The notes: generated by a model not told the origin, from the letters alone. 64,000 nucleotides of DNA from Variovorax boronicumulans (GCF_019352895.1 NZ_JAAAFX010000004.1:798714-862713); one strand, 5' to 3'. Counted from the stretch's first letter, positions 46,824 through 55,560 are shown. Program-made: numbers and translations.

Positions 46824-47087
46824 TTAGGCCGCAGCCTTGGGAGCAGCTGCAGCAGCTTGCTTGATCAGGCGGTCGACCGTCGGCGACGCTTGGGCGCCAA
46901 CGCTCTTCCAGTACGTCAGGCGGTCCTGAGCGATACGGATGCTTTCTTCGTTTTCCTTCGCGGTCGGGTTGTAGAAACCCAGACGCTCGATGAAGCGGCC
47001 ATCGCGACGAACGCGCTTGTCCGACACGACGATGTTGAAGAACGGACGGCCCTTGGAGCCGCCGCGGGAGAGTCGAATGACGACCAT
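46824..47087 (-). CDS. rpsP: 30S ribosomal protein S16
   Basis: 87 residues. [20 protein letters not shown], then [15 protein letters not shown] and [20 protein letters not shown] is the canonical S16 sequence, with an Ala-rich tail. It is the first gene of the operon; a TATAAT promoter box lies about 110 bases upstream. Confidence 0.98.
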   Translation of the reverse strand: MVVIRLSRGGSKGRPFFNIVVSDKRVRRDGRFIERLGFYNPTAKENEESIRIAQDRLTYWKSVGAQASPTVDRLIKQAAAAAPKAAA

Positions 47088-47198
47088 GATTTATCCTTCG
47101 GGTGGTGCAGCAAACCCGAAAGGGCCGCCCACAGAGTTCTTCCAGCGTCGAGACACGCGACATGGCCACCCGGCCAGCGACACGCTGAATAGCCCACG

Positions 47199-47226
47199 AT
47201 TATAGCGCGCAGGCTTTTTTTGCCGA
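47199..47226 (-). promoter_or_regulatory. Promoter of the rpsP operon
   Basis: A perfect TATAAT (47204-47199) on the minus strand with a weak -35 (TCGGCA, 47226-47221) at 16-base spacing. The leader to rpsP is about 105 bases. Confidence 0.6.
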
Positions 47227-47315
47227 CTGTTATCTGTGCCGATAGGCCCCAGTCAGGTGCTTTTGCGTATGCTTTCCCCCTTCCAGTCCCGTCTGCGCAA
47301 CGCCTGCGCCTCCCC

Positions 47316-47840
47316 ATGACCCTGATCCTCCGCCCCAGCCGCGATGAAGACGTCGCCGCCATCGCCGCCATCTACGCCCACCACGTGCTCACCGGCACCG
47401 GCACCTTCGAGACCGACGCCCCGAGCGAGGCCGACATGGCCGCACGCCGCGCCGACGTGCTGGCCAAGGGCCTGCCCTACCTGGTGGCCGAACGCGACGG
47501 CGAAGTGCTCGGCTTCGCCTACTGCAACTGGTTCAAGCCGCGCCCCGCCTACCGCTTCTCCGCCGAGGACTCGATCTACCTGGCCGAGGCCGCGCGCGGC
47601 CAGCGGGTCGGCTCGCAGCTGCTGACCGCGCTGTCGCAAGCCGCGGAAGCCGCGGGCGTGCGCAAGCTGATCGCGGTGATCGGCGATTCGGCCAATGCCG
47701 GGTCGGTCGGCGTGCACCGCGCGCAGGGCTTCACCCATGTGGGCGTGCTCAAGGACTGCGGCTGGAAGTTCGGCCGCTGGCTCGACGTGGTGCTGATGGA
47801 AAAGTCGCTTGGCGTGGGCAGCAGCACCGCGCCTGAATGA
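47316..47840 (+). CDS. GNAT-family N-acetyltransferase (phosphinothricin acetyltransferase-like)
   Basis: 174 residues from the ATG at 47316, where the conserved fold begins (LILRPSRDEDVAAIAAIYAH). The middle has VAERDGEVLGFAYCNWFKPR and SIYLAEAARGQRVGSQLLTAL (acetyl-CoA-binding Q/R-x-x-G-x-G/A loop), with IGDSANAGSVGVHRAQGF near the end. This is the pattern of Pat/Bar-like acetyltransferases, many of which act on methionine sulfoximine or other amino-acid analogues. Substrate not determinable. Confidence 0.9.
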   Translation: MTLILRPSRDEDVAAIAAIYAHHVLTGTGTFETDAPSEADMAARRADVLAKGLPYLVAERDGEVLGFAYCNWFKPRPAYRFSAEDSIYLAEAARGQRVGSQLLTALSQAAEAAGVRKLIAVIGDSANAGSVGVHRAQGFTHVGVLKDCGWKFGRWLDVVLMEKSLGVGSSTAPE

Positions 47841-47856
47841 AGAGAAGAAAGACCGA

Positions 47857-48303
47857 ATGAAGAACAAGACCCTGGCCGCATGGCTCGCCTTCCTGGGCGG
47901 GCCCTTCGGCCTGCACCGCTTCTACCTGCACGGGCTGGGCGACACCCTGGGCTGGCTGCTGCCGATCCCGACCGCGCTGGGCCTCTACGGCATCGAGCGG
48001 GCGCGCATGTACGGCCTGGACGACGGCCTGAGCTGGGCGCTGGTGCCGCTGCTGGGCTTCACCATCGCCGGCTGCGCGCTCACGGCCATCGTCTACGGCC
48101 TGACGACGCCGGAGAAGTGGAACGCGCGCTTCAATGCCTCGGCACCGACCGACGCTGTGCCCGGTCGCACCGGCTGGATCACGATCGGCGCGGTGGTCTT
48201 TTCGCTGCTGATCGGCAGCACCGTGCTGATGGCCAGCATCGCCTTCAGCTTCCAGCGCTACTTCGAGCACCAGGTCGAAGAAGGCCGGAAGATTTCACAG
48301 TAG
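47857..48303 (+). CDS. TM2-domain membrane protein
   Basis: 148 residues from the ATG at 47857, 16 bases after the acetyltransferase stop. The N terminus (LAAWLAFLGGPFGLHRFYLH) is the glycine-rich TM2 signature GG-G-HRFYL, and about three membrane helices follow. The last is near residue 110 (IGAVVFSLLIGSTVLMASIA). TM2 proteins have no defined bacterial function. It ends just before the convergent glutathione transferase gene. Confidence 0.85.
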   Translation: MKNKTLAAWLAFLGGPFGLHRFYLHGLGDTLGWLLPIPTALGLYGIERARMYGLDDGLSWALVPLLGFTIAGCALTAIVYGLTTPEKWNARFNASAPTDAVPGRTGWITIGAVVFSLLIGSTVLMASIAFSFQRYFEHQVEEGRKISQ

Positions 48304-48316
48304 CGCTCGGCGAGGC

Positions 48317-49018
48317 TCATCGGCCCGACGCCTTCCGAGGCAGCGCGTCGTAGCGCATGTCGGCGGCCGAGTGGCGGGCAATTTCTGCCATCTGGTCCTG
48401 CTCGGCCTTGGCGTGCGCCGGGCGGGCCAGGATCGACTGCTGCCATGCGGCCAGCGCCGGCAACCCGTCCAACAGGTCGAGCCTGTGGGCGATCTTGAGG
48501 ATCGAGGCGAACATGAGGTCGGCGACCGTGAACGCGTCACCGACGAACCAATCGCGTCCGTTGCGCGCCTTGTCGAGCAGCACAAGGCGCTCTTTCGCAA
48601 GCGCCACGACGACGGGTTTCCTGGCGGCCTTCGCGGCCTCGTCCGCCATGAAGTACTCGACCTCCGCGACGTTGAAGAGGTAAGGCTCGACGGAGTTCAG
48701 TCCGGCGACCACCCATTGGATGGCGGCTGCACGCTCGGGCGTTCCTTCGCCACCGATGCAGCGTCCGGAGCGCATGGCAACGTCGAGCACGATGGCGCCG
48801 CTCTCGAACATCGGCGGTCGGCCTTCCTCTTCGAGCACGGGCAGCTGTCCGAAGGGCTGCAGGCCGCCCAGGTAAGGCGGCGACTTCATCGTCGGTGCAT
48901 CGACCAGCCGGACCTCGTAGGGCCAGCCGACCTCGTTCAGGATCCAGCGAACGCGGTGGTCGCGCACCTGGCCGGACGCGAACGGCGGGGCCCACTTCAT
49001 GGCGGTGACGGTGATCAT
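48317..49018 (-). CDS. Glutathione S-transferase family protein
   Basis: 233 residues from the ATG at 49018, preceded by GGAGGAG at a suitable distance. The N-terminal thioredoxin-like domain (RDHRVRWILNEVGWPYEVRL to QPFGQLPVLEEEGRPPMFES) contains the cis-Pro and E-S glutathione-binding residues. The C-terminal helical domain has GDAFTVADLMFASILKIAH, the N-capping box. Substrate unknown. GSTs of this kind are common in Burkholderiales and often act in detoxification or catabolism. Confidence 0.92.
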   Translation of the reverse strand: MITVTAMKWAPPFASGQVRDHRVRWILNEVGWPYEVRLVDAPTMKSPPYLGGLQPFGQLPVLEEEGRPPMFESGAIVLDVAMRSGRCIGGEGTPERAAAIQWVVAGLNSVEPYLFNVAEVEYFMADEAAKAARKPVVVALAKERLVLLDKARNGRDWFVGDAFTVADLMFASILKIAHRLDLLDGLPALAAWQQSILARPAHAKAEQDQMAEIARHSAADMRYDALPRKASGR

Positions 49019-49205
49019 GCGATCTCCTCCAAAGGCATGTGGCAATGCGAGTGCATGTGCATCCCGGCCAGCGGGCGGTTTCCGTGCGCCCCTCGACCAC
49101 CCCGCCGACCGGCATCTCACTCTACGGCAAGGCACCGGACGCCGCAAGTGCGGCCCGTGGTGCGCAGCCCTGCCGCGTGCAAGGAGGGCCGCCGGCAGAG
49201 CGCCC

Positions 49206-50162
49206 TCACGGCGACTTGGGGCGCAGGCGGCGCGTCGATGGCGGCAGCACCCACTCGGACTGCCGCTCGATCAGCGCGCCCGCCACGGTGCGCACCTCCT
49301 GCATCGCCTGCTGCGCGATCGCCGTCGACGTGCCGGCACGCCGCGTGACGATGCCCACGGAGCGCACCGGCCCGTCGACGATCTCGCTGACCCGCAGGCC
49401 GCGCAAGGTGAGCAACGGCGTCGTGCCCAGATAGGGCAGCACCGCGATGCCCAGGCCCTGCTTCACGAAGCCCGCGATGGTGCCGACCTGGTCGAACTGC
49501 ATCTTCGGGCGGAACTCGACGCCGCGCTGCAGGTAGGCCGCGCTCATGTAGCGCATGGCGGTGCTGGAATCGGTCATGCTGATCAGCGGCAGGTCGACCA
49601 TGTCGTCGAGGCGCATGCGCTCGGCCACCCGCGCATGCCAGCGCGCCGACGACAGCAGCACGAAGCGGTCGCGCAGGATCTCCTCGTAGTGCACGTCGGG
49701 ATGCGACGGCGCCACCGAGGCGATCGAGAAGTCGACCTGGCCGTTGATCAGGCGCTGGATCGACGCGCCGTTGGAGCAGTCGTGGATGGTGATCTGCGGA
49801 TCCACATAGCGCGCCTCGAGCGCGCTGCAGGCGGCCGGCAGCAGCACGTTGGCCAGCGAGGGCAGCGACGCGATGGCCAGCTGCTTCGACGCGCGCTCGG
49901 CGCTGGTGCGCAGGCGCTCCAGCCCCGCATCGAATTCCCCGATCACGCCACGCGCGAGCGCCGCCAGCCGCTCCCCGCTCTCGGTCAGCTTGACGCTGCG
50001 CGTGCTGCGCTCGAACAGGCGCAGGCCCAGCTCTTCCTCGAGATCGCGGATGGCCTTGCTCAGCGAGGGCTGGGTGACGAAGAACTGCTCCGCGGTACGG
50101 CTGAAGTTCAGCGAGGCCGTGAGCGCCAGGAACATACGCAGCTGCCGGGGGGAGACATTCAT
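49206..50162 (-). CDS. LysR-family transcriptional regulator
   Basis: 318 residues. The winged helix-turn-helix is at residues 5-65 (LRMFLALTASLNFSRTAEQF then QPSLSKAIRDLEEELGLRLF) and is followed by a LysR substrate-binding domain. It is divergent from the SDR-Bug-CMD genes, separated by 110 bases, and most likely controls them in response to the pathway substrate. A short inverted repeat suitable for LysR binding lies close to its start. Confidence 0.94.
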   Translation of the reverse strand: MNVSPRQLRMFLALTASLNFSRTAEQFFVTQPSLSKAIRDLEEELGLRLFERSTRSVKLTESGERLAALARGVIGEFDAGLERLRTSAERASKQLAIASLPSLANVLLPAACSALEARYVDPQITIHDCSNGASIQRLINGQVDFSIASVAPSHPDVHYEEILRDRFVLLSSARWHARVAERMRLDDMVDLPLISMTDSSTAMRYMSAAYLQRGVEFRPKMQFDQVGTIAGFVKQGLGIAVLPYLGTTPLLTLRGLRVSEIVDGPVRSVGIVTRRAGTSTAIAQQAMQEVRTVAGALIERQSEWVLPPSTRRLRPKSP

Positions 50163-50170
50163 TCCTCCAG

Positions 50171-50186
50171 TCTATCAATCCATAGA
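50171..50186. promoter_or_regulatory. Candidate LysR binding site
   Basis: TCTAT-CAATCC-ATAGA is a 5-bp inverted repeat, ten bases from the lysR start codon within the 110-base divergent spacer. It loosely fits the T-N11-A pattern. No experimental or comparative support can be drawn from the window. Confidence 0.4.
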
Positions 50187-50272
50187 TCGAAAGAATTTCA
50201 CAGATCAATTCCGGCTCCCTAGGATGGCCCAGTGCGGGGCAATGCCGCCCTGCGGACCGACAAGGAGACGAC

Positions 50273-51067
50273 GTGCTGGATCTGAAGAACAAGGTGGCCC
50301 TGGTCATGGGCTGCGGGGCCGTGGCCGAGGGCTGGGGCAATGGGCGCGCCACCGCGGTGCTGTTCGCGCGCCAGGGCGCGCGGGTGTTCGGCACCGACCT
50401 GAAGCTGGAGGCCGCGCAGGCCACGCTCGACATCATCGAAGCCGAGGGCCACGAAGGCGTGGTGCAGCGCTGCGATGCCACCCGCTCGGACCAGGTGGCG
50501 CAAGCGGTGGCCGAATGCATCGCGCGCTTCGGCCGCATCGACATCCTGGTCAACAACGTGGGCGTGTCGCAGCCGGGCGGGCCGGTCGACATGGACGAAG
50601 AGGTATGGGACGCGCAGTTCCAGGTCAACCTCAAGGGCGCGTTCCTCGCGTGCAAGCATGTGATCCCGCACATGCAGCGCCAGGGCGGCGGCTCGATCGT
50701 CAGCATCTCCTCGGTGGCCGGCCTGCGTTACGTCGGCAAGCCACAGGTCGGCTACGCCGCGGCCAAGGCGGCGCTGATGCACTTCACCCGCACCAGCGCG
50801 GTGATCCATGCGCCCGAGCGCATCCGGATGAACTGCGTGGTGCCGGGCCTGATGCACACGCCGCTGTTCGAGGGCCTGGCCGCCAAGTACGCCCAGGGCG
50901 ACGCCGAGGGCTTCGCCGCGCACCGCAACAACCAGGTGCCGATGAAGCACATGGGCACCGGCTGGGACACGGCCCACGCCACGCTGTTCCTCGCCGCCGA
51001 CGAGAGCCGCTACATCACCGGCACCGAGATCGTGGTGGACGGCGGCCTGGTCGCCGCCACACGCTGA
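50273..51067 (+). CDS. Short-chain dehydrogenase/reductase
   Basis: 264 residues from a GTG start with AAGGAG 7 bases upstream. The catalytic SDR residues are in ISSVAGLRYVGKPQVGYAAA (Ser, and Tyr of YxxxK with K following), and NNVGVSQPGGP is the NNAG equivalent. The cofactor loop (VMGCGAVAEGWGNGRATAVL) is longer than the normal TG-x3-G-x-G. C-terminal FLAADESRYITGTEIVVDGG is canonical. An NAD(P)-dependent alcohol or carbonyl oxidoreductase; substrate unknown. It is first in an operon with a Bug protein and a CMD-family protein. Confidence 0.92.
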   Translation: MLDLKNKVALVMGCGAVAEGWGNGRATAVLFARQGARVFGTDLKLEAAQATLDIIEAEGHEGVVQRCDATRSDQVAQAVAECIARFGRIDILVNNVGVSQPGGPVDMDEEVWDAQFQVNLKGAFLACKHVIPHMQRQGGGSIVSISSVAGLRYVGKPQVGYAAAKAALMHFTRTSAVIHAPERIRMNCVVPGLMHTPLFEGLAAKYAQGDAEGFAAHRNNQVPMKHMGTGWDTAHATLFLAADESRYITGTEIVVDGGLVAATR

Positions 51068-51113
51068 GCGACGACGCCGCCCCACCCAGAACAAGATTCA
51101 AGAGAGACAACAC

Positions 51114-52082
51114 ATGATCCATCGCAGACTGCTCATCGCCGGCGCCGTGGCCGCCTCCCTGGCCGCGCCGCTCACGGGCTGGGCGCAGGCGCCCTACCCC
51201 AGCCAGCCGATCCGCCTGATCGTGCCCTTCGCACCGGGCGGTGCCGTGGACCAGACCGCTCGCACCATCAGCAATGCGCTGGGCGAGCGGCTCGGGCAGG
51301 CCATCGTGGTGGAGAACAAGCCGGGTGCCAGCGGCACGCTGGGCGCGGGCGAGCTCTACCGCGCCAAGCCCGACGGCTACACGCTGATGCTGGCACTCGA
51401 CTCGCAGGCGGTGAACCACCACATCGTCAAGAACCTGTCCTTCGACACCTTCAAGGACTTCGATTACTTGAGTTTGCTGGTGACCACGCCGCAGATCCTG
51501 GTCACGCGCAACGACCTGCCGCCCAAGACCATCGAGGAGTTCGTGAGCTATGTGAAGGCCCACCCGGGCACCGCGTATGGCTCGGCGGGCACCGCGTCGG
51601 CCGGGCATGTGAACAGCGCCCAGCTCTCGATCATCAAGCAGCTGCAGACCACGCACGTGCCCTACAAGGGTGCCGCGCCGCTGCTGACCGACCTGCTCGG
51701 CGGGCACATCGACTTCGCCTTTGCGGGCCTGTCGGTGATGCTGCCGCACGTCAAGGCCGGCAAGGTCAAGGCCATCGCGGTCAGCTCGCCGGGCCGCTCC
51801 AAGCAACTGCCCGAGGTGCCGGCGATGAACGAATCGATTCCCGGCTTCGAGTTTCCGACCTGGATCGGCCTGGTCGGCCCCAAGGGACTGCCCGCACCGG
51901 TGCGCGAGAAGATCCTCAAGGCGGTCCACGACGTGATGCACGACCCGCAGGTGGAACGCCGCTTCGCCGACAACGCCTTCGACATCGTCAACAGCAGCCC
52001 TGAAGTCTTCGCCACGCGCGTGCGCAAGGACTCGGACATCATGGCCGACCTGGTGAAACGCAAGATCGTTCTGGCAGATTGA
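51114..52082 (+). CDS. Bug/TctC-family periplasmic solute-binding protein
   Basis: 322 residues with a signal peptide (LLIAGAVAASLAAPLTGWAQ). The Bug signature QPIRLIVPFAPGGAVDQTAR, then IVVENKPGASGTLGAGELY and ARHVPYKGAAP-like HVPYKGAAPLLTDLLGGHID are clear. Bug proteins bind carboxylates and other small organic acids; most have no cognate TctAB nearby, and none is seen here. Placement between an SDR and a CMD-family gene suggests it senses or captures the pathway's substrate. Confidence 0.93.
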   Translation: MIHRRLLIAGAVAASLAAPLTGWAQAPYPSQPIRLIVPFAPGGAVDQTARTISNALGERLGQAIVVENKPGASGTLGAGELYRAKPDGYTLMLALDSQAVNHHIVKNLSFDTFKDFDYLSLLVTTPQILVTRNDLPPKTIEEFVSYVKAHPGTAYGSAGTASAGHVNSAQLSIIKQLQTTHVPYKGAAPLLTDLLGGHIDFAFAGLSVMLPHVKAGKVKAIAVSSPGRSKQLPEVPAMNESIPGFEFPTWIGLVGPKGLPAPVREKILKAVHDVMHDPQVERRFADNAFDIVNSSPEVFATRVRKDSDIMADLVKRKIVLAD

Positions 52083-52105
52083 CGCCCTCCCCCGAAAGAC
52101 TCCCC

Positions 52106-52630
52106 ATGGCACGCATCCCCTACGCCGACACCGACAACGAGGCCACGCGCCCGCTGGCCCAGCGCATCGTGGCCGAGCGCGGCAGCATCCTCCACCTTTA
52201 TCAAATGCTGCTGCACAGCCCGCCCGTGGCGCAGGGCTGGCTGGGCTACCTGACGGCCATCCGGCAGCAGTCGACGCTGTCCGGCGCGATCCGCGAGATG
52301 GTCATCATCCGCGTGGCGCAGATCAACCGCGCGCCTTACGAAGCCGACCAGCACATCCCGATCGCGCGCAAGGAAGGCGTGTCCGCGGAGAAGCTGGACG
52401 CGCTGGAGCACTGGGCCGACAGCCCGCTGTTCAACGCCACCGAGCGCGCGGTGCTGGCCTACACCGACGCCATGACCCGCAACGTGCAGGTCGACGATGC
52501 GGTCTTCGCCAGCGTGGCCCAGGTCTTCGAATCGCAGCAGCTCGTGGAACTGACCGCGACCGTGGCGGCCTACAACATGGTTTCGCGCTTCCTCGAGGCG
52601 CTGCAGATCCATTCGACCGACCACCGCTGA
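52106..52630 (+). CDS. Carboxymuconolactone decarboxylase-family protein (no AhpD cysteines)
   Basis: 174 residues from the ATG at 52106. The CMD fold is visible in GAIREMVIIRVAQINRAPYE followed by ADQHIPIARKEGVSAEKLDAL and FNATERAVLAYTDAMTRN. The CxxC pair of AhpD peroxidase subgroups is absent. Such proteins act as decarboxylases, dehydratases or peroxidases in aromatic or organic-acid catabolism. Last gene of the SDR-Bug operon; function not assigned. Confidence 0.88.
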   Translation: MARIPYADTDNEATRPLAQRIVAERGSILHLYQMLLHSPPVAQGWLGYLTAIRQQSTLSGAIREMVIIRVAQINRAPYEADQHIPIARKEGVSAEKLDALEHWADSPLFNATERAVLAYTDAMTRNVQVDDAVFASVAQVFESQQLVELTATVAAYNMVSRFLEALQIHSTDHR

Positions 52631-52691
52631 GTGGCGGCCTCCACCGCGCAAGGGCTGAAGCCTTGCGCGGTGGAAACGGCCCCTCCCCACC

Positions 52692-53513
52692 TCACAGCGC
52701 TCTGGGACGAAGCCCCTGGTGCGCGGTCTGGAACAGACGCGCCAGCATCGGATCCTGGATGCGCACGCTGGACGAACGTGGCAACGCGCCGATGACCGCC
52801 AGCGCCTGCGCGTGGTACGCGCGAGCGGCGGCCGCAGCGGCTTCCGGCGTGCGTGCCGCGATGGCATCGACCAGCAGTGCCCGCTCGGCCGCCAGCTTGC
52901 GCACGGTGCGGCGCCAGTCCTTCAAGCTCTCGCCCGAATGCTCGCGCGCGATGTCGATCTGGATGCGCGACAGGAAGCGGCACAGGACCACCAGCAGGGG
53001 GTTGCCCGAAGCCAGGGCGAGTGCATCCAGAAAAGCGGCCAGCCCTTGCGACACGCCGTCACGGTCCGTGGCCGCTTCGATGGCTGCGAGTGCCTCGCGC
53101 ATGGCGGTGATGTCGGCATCCGTGGCATCGCGCGCCGCGACTTCGGCGGCATGCGCGTTGAGCGCACCCAACACGCCAAAGATCTCCGTGATGCCGACCT
53201 GCTCGAGTTCGATCACCGAATGCAGGGGCGCCGAGAGCAACTGATCGGGGCGTGCCGTCACATAAGCCCCACTGCCGTGCCGCACCTCGATCAAGCCCAG
53301 GGTGGTCAGGCCGCGCACGGCCTCGCGCACAGTCGCGCCACTCACGCCATAGCCGGTGGCGAGCTGCTTCTCGGTGGGCAGGCGCGCACCGCGCGCGAAG
53401 GCGCCGCACAGGATGCGCTCCCGCAGCTCCTGCAGGATTTGATCGGCGGCATTGCCGCGCTCGATGCGTCGGGGTATCCATGGCACCAGGGCGGCCGAAG
53501 GCGTTTCGCTCAT
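52692..53513 (-). CDS. GntR-family transcriptional regulator with FCD ligand domain
   Basis: 273 residues. The winged helix is at about residues 20-88 (ILQELRERILCGAFARGARL, then GYGVSGATVREAVRGLTTLG), followed by an all-helical FCD domain (IEAATDRDGVSQGLAAFLDA). FadR-subfamily regulators repress neighbouring catabolic genes until a carboxylate ligand binds. A perfect GntR-type palindrome lies 35 bases upstream, between it and the divergent NTF2-GlcG-Bug genes, so autoregulation and control of both directions is expected. Confidence 0.94.
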   Translation of the reverse strand: MSETPSAALVPWIPRRIERGNAADQILQELRERILCGAFARGARLPTEKQLATGYGVSGATVREAVRGLTTLGLIEVRHGSGAYVTARPDQLLSAPLHSVIELEQVGITEIFGVLGALNAHAAEVAARDATDADITAMREALAAIEAATDRDGVSQGLAAFLDALALASGNPLLVVLCRFLSRIQIDIAREHSGESLKDWRRTVRKLAAERALLVDAIAARTPEAAAAAARAYHAQALAVIGALPRSSSVRIQDPMLARLFQTAHQGLRPRAL

Positions 53514-53547
53514 TTGACTTCTTTGTTTTCGTTGGCTACATTTTACT

Positions 53548-53564
53548 AAGTCACCTGGTGACTT
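53548..53564. promoter_or_regulatory. GntR/FadR-type operator
   Basis: AAGTCACCTGGTGACTT is a perfect 8+1+8 palindrome midway between the divergent gntR gene and the NTF2-like gene. Its length and position fit FadR-subfamily operators. Confidence 0.75.
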
Positions 53565-53601
53565 TAGATTGAATCACTCAGGTAAACGTCCACCCGATCC
53601 T

Positions 53602-54072
53602 ATGCCGCAACCGTCACAACAAGCCATGCCACCCTCCTCACAACAGCCGGCTGTAACCGCCGCGCTCCCCATCGCCGACCAAGCCGCCATCGAACGGCTC
53701 CTGAGCGACTTCGCCTGGCATGCCGACCGCGGCGACGCTTCGGCGCTGGCCGAACTGTTCCTGCCCGACGGCGCGCTGCACGTCGGGGGCCTCGACCTCA
53801 ACGGCCGGCAGGCCATCGCCGACGATTGCCGGCGCCGCGCAGCACAGCCTGGGCGCCGCACGCGCCATGTCTGGTCGAACCTGCGCATCGAGCGCGCCCA
53901 GCCGTCGCAGGTCGTCACCACCGCCATCCAGGTCACTTACGAACAGCCCGGCGCCGACCAAGCCATGCAGGTCCGGGTGAACGACATGGCCGACACCTTC
54001 GGCAAGGACGCCGACGGCCATTGGCGCTTCGCGACGCGCAACGTGGCGCGTGCCCTCGGCTTCGCGGCATGA
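53602..54072 (+). CDS. NTF2-like (SnoaL/DUF4440-type) protein
   Basis: 156 residues from the ATG at 53602; a TTG at 53569 gives 11 more residues but would sit only five bases from the operator. The fold begins at IERLLSDFAWHADRGDASAL and continues ELFLPDGALHVGGLDLNGRQ, typical of the cone-shaped SnoaL-like enzymes and binding proteins. The Asp-x-x-Asp/His pocket residues of known catalysts cannot be assigned. Its stop overlaps the start of the GlcG-like gene (ATGA). Confidence 0.85.
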   Translation: MPQPSQQAMPPSSQQPAVTAALPIADQAAIERLLSDFAWHADRGDASALAELFLPDGALHVGGLDLNGRQAIADDCRRRAAQPGRRTRHVWSNLRIERAQPSQVVTTAIQVTYEQPGADQAMQVRVNDMADTFGKDADGHWRFATRNVARALGFAA

Positions 54073-54530
54073 GCACCGCCCCCACCCCTGTGCATTCGTC
54101 GCACCGCCTGGACCTGGCCTCCGCCTCGCGGATCGCCGAGGTCGCGCTGGCCCAAGGCCGGCGGCTGCAGCTCAAGCCCCTCACGGTGGCGGTCCTCGAT
54201 GCCGGCGGCCATCTGCTGGCCTTCGTGCGCGAGGACGGCTGCGGCATCCTGCGGCCCCAGATCGCGATCGGCAAGGCCTGGGGCGCGCTGGGCATGGGCA
54301 TGGGCGGCCGCGCCCTCGCCGAGCGTGCCCAGGCCCATCCGGGCTTCTACACGGCGCTGGCCGCCGCCTCCGACGGCCGCATGCTGCCCGTGGCCGGGGG
54401 CGTGCTGGTGCGCAATGCGCAAAGCGACATCGTCGGCGCGGTGGGCATCAGCGGCGACCTGCCAGACCAGGACGAACACTGCGCGCTCGCCGGCATCGAC
54501 GCGGCTGGATGGCACGGCGACCCCGGCTGA
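54069..54530 (+). CDS. GlcG/HbpS-family heme- or cofactor-binding protein
   Basis: 153 residues. LTVAVLDAGGHLLAFVREDG followed by AIGKAWGALGMGMGGRAL and LPVAGGVLVRNAQSDIVGAV-GISG is the DUF336/GlcG signature. Members are linked to glycolate and diol catabolism or bind heme, but a uniform biochemical role is not known. It is translationally coupled to the NTF2-like gene upstream, and a Bug protein gene follows 52 bases later. Confidence 0.9.
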   Translation: MSTAPTPVHSSHRLDLASASRIAEVALAQGRRLQLKPLTVAVLDAGGHLLAFVREDGCGILRPQIAIGKAWGALGMGMGGRALAERAQAHPGFYTALAAASDGRMLPVAGGVLVRNAQSDIVGAVGISGDLPDQDEHCALAGIDAAGWHGDPG

Positions 54531-54582
54531 GTCCGGACCGAGCCGACGCAAAAAAACAAACACCACACAAGGAGACAACACC

Positions 54583-55560
54583 ATGCTGAACCGACGGCGC
54601 TTTGCCGCCACCACCGCTGCGGCCCTGGGCGCATTGACGATGTCCGCGGGCCGCGCCCAGACCGCCAACTTCGGCCGTGTGGTCAGTGGCTTCCCGCCCG
54701 GGTCTTCGGGCGACAGCGTCGCCCGCCTGGCGGCCAACCAGCTCACACAAAACGCGATCAACTACGTCGTGGACAACCGCACTGGCGCCGGCGGCCGGCT
54801 CGCGGCCGAATACGTCAAGCGCGCCGCGGCGGACGGGCGCACGCTGCTCGCGACGCCCGATGCGATCATGGTGCTGTACCCGCATGTGTACCGCAACCTG
54901 CCGTATGCACCGCTGACCGACTTTCGCCCCATCACCACCTTGTGCACGGTGCCGATCGCGCTGGCGGTCGGCCCGATGGTACCGGCGGACGTGCGCAACA
55001 TGAGCGACTTCGCACGTTGGTGCAAGGCCCATCCGGGGCAGGCGGCGTTCGGCACCTCGGGCGCCGGCTCGACCCTGCATTTCACCGGCGTGATGTTCGC
55101 CCGCACCGCGCAGATCGAGCTGACGCATGTGCCCTACCGGGGCGCCAACCTCGCCGCGCAGGACGTGGCGGGCGGCCAGATCGCCGCGTGCATCGGCGTG
55201 CTGACCGACCTGATGCCGCTGGCCAGTGGCGGCAAGCTCCGTCTGCTGGGCACTTCCGAGGCCAAGCGTTCACGCTTCACGCCCAACGTGCCCAGCTTCA
55301 GGGAACAGGGGCTGCAGGGGATCGAGTCCTCGACCTGGTTCGGGCTGTTCGCACCGGCGGCCACGCCCGACGCCGTGGCGCAGGAACTGCATGCGCGCGT
55401 CGTCGCCGCGCTCGTGCAACCCGCAGCGGCCGAGATGCTGGCGGTGATCGGGATGGAGCCGAAGTCGATGCCCATGGCCGCCTTCGCGGCGCTGCTGAAG
55501 GCGGACACCGAACGTTGGGGCGCGGTGGTCAAGCAGGTCGGCTACACCGCCATGGAGTGA
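54583..55560 (+). CDS. Bug/TctC-family periplasmic solute-binding protein
   Basis: 325 residues from the ATG at 54583, preceded by AAGGAG. The signal peptide has a twin-Arg-like RRRF before the hydrophobic core and cleaves near AGRAQ. Bug motifs: VVSGFPPGSSGDSVARLAAN, YVVDNRTGAGGRLAAEYVKR, and HVPYRGANLAAQDVAGGQIA. It is the third gene of the GntR-controlled set and probably binds the organic acid used by that pathway. Only distantly like the Bug protein at 51114. Confidence 0.93.
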   Translation: MLNRRRFAATTAAALGALTMSAGRAQTANFGRVVSGFPPGSSGDSVARLAANQLTQNAINYVVDNRTGAGGRLAAEYVKRAAADGRTLLATPDAIMVLYPHVYRNLPYAPLTDFRPITTLCTVPIALAVGPMVPADVRNMSDFARWCKAHPGQAAFGTSGAGSTLHFTGVMFARTAQIELTHVPYRGANLAAQDVAGGQIAACIGVLTDLMPLASGGKLRLLGTSEAKRSRFTPNVPSFREQGLQGIESSTWFGLFAPAATPDAVAQELHARVVAALVQPAAAEMLAVIGMEPKSMPMAAFAALLKADTERWGAVVKQVGYTAME

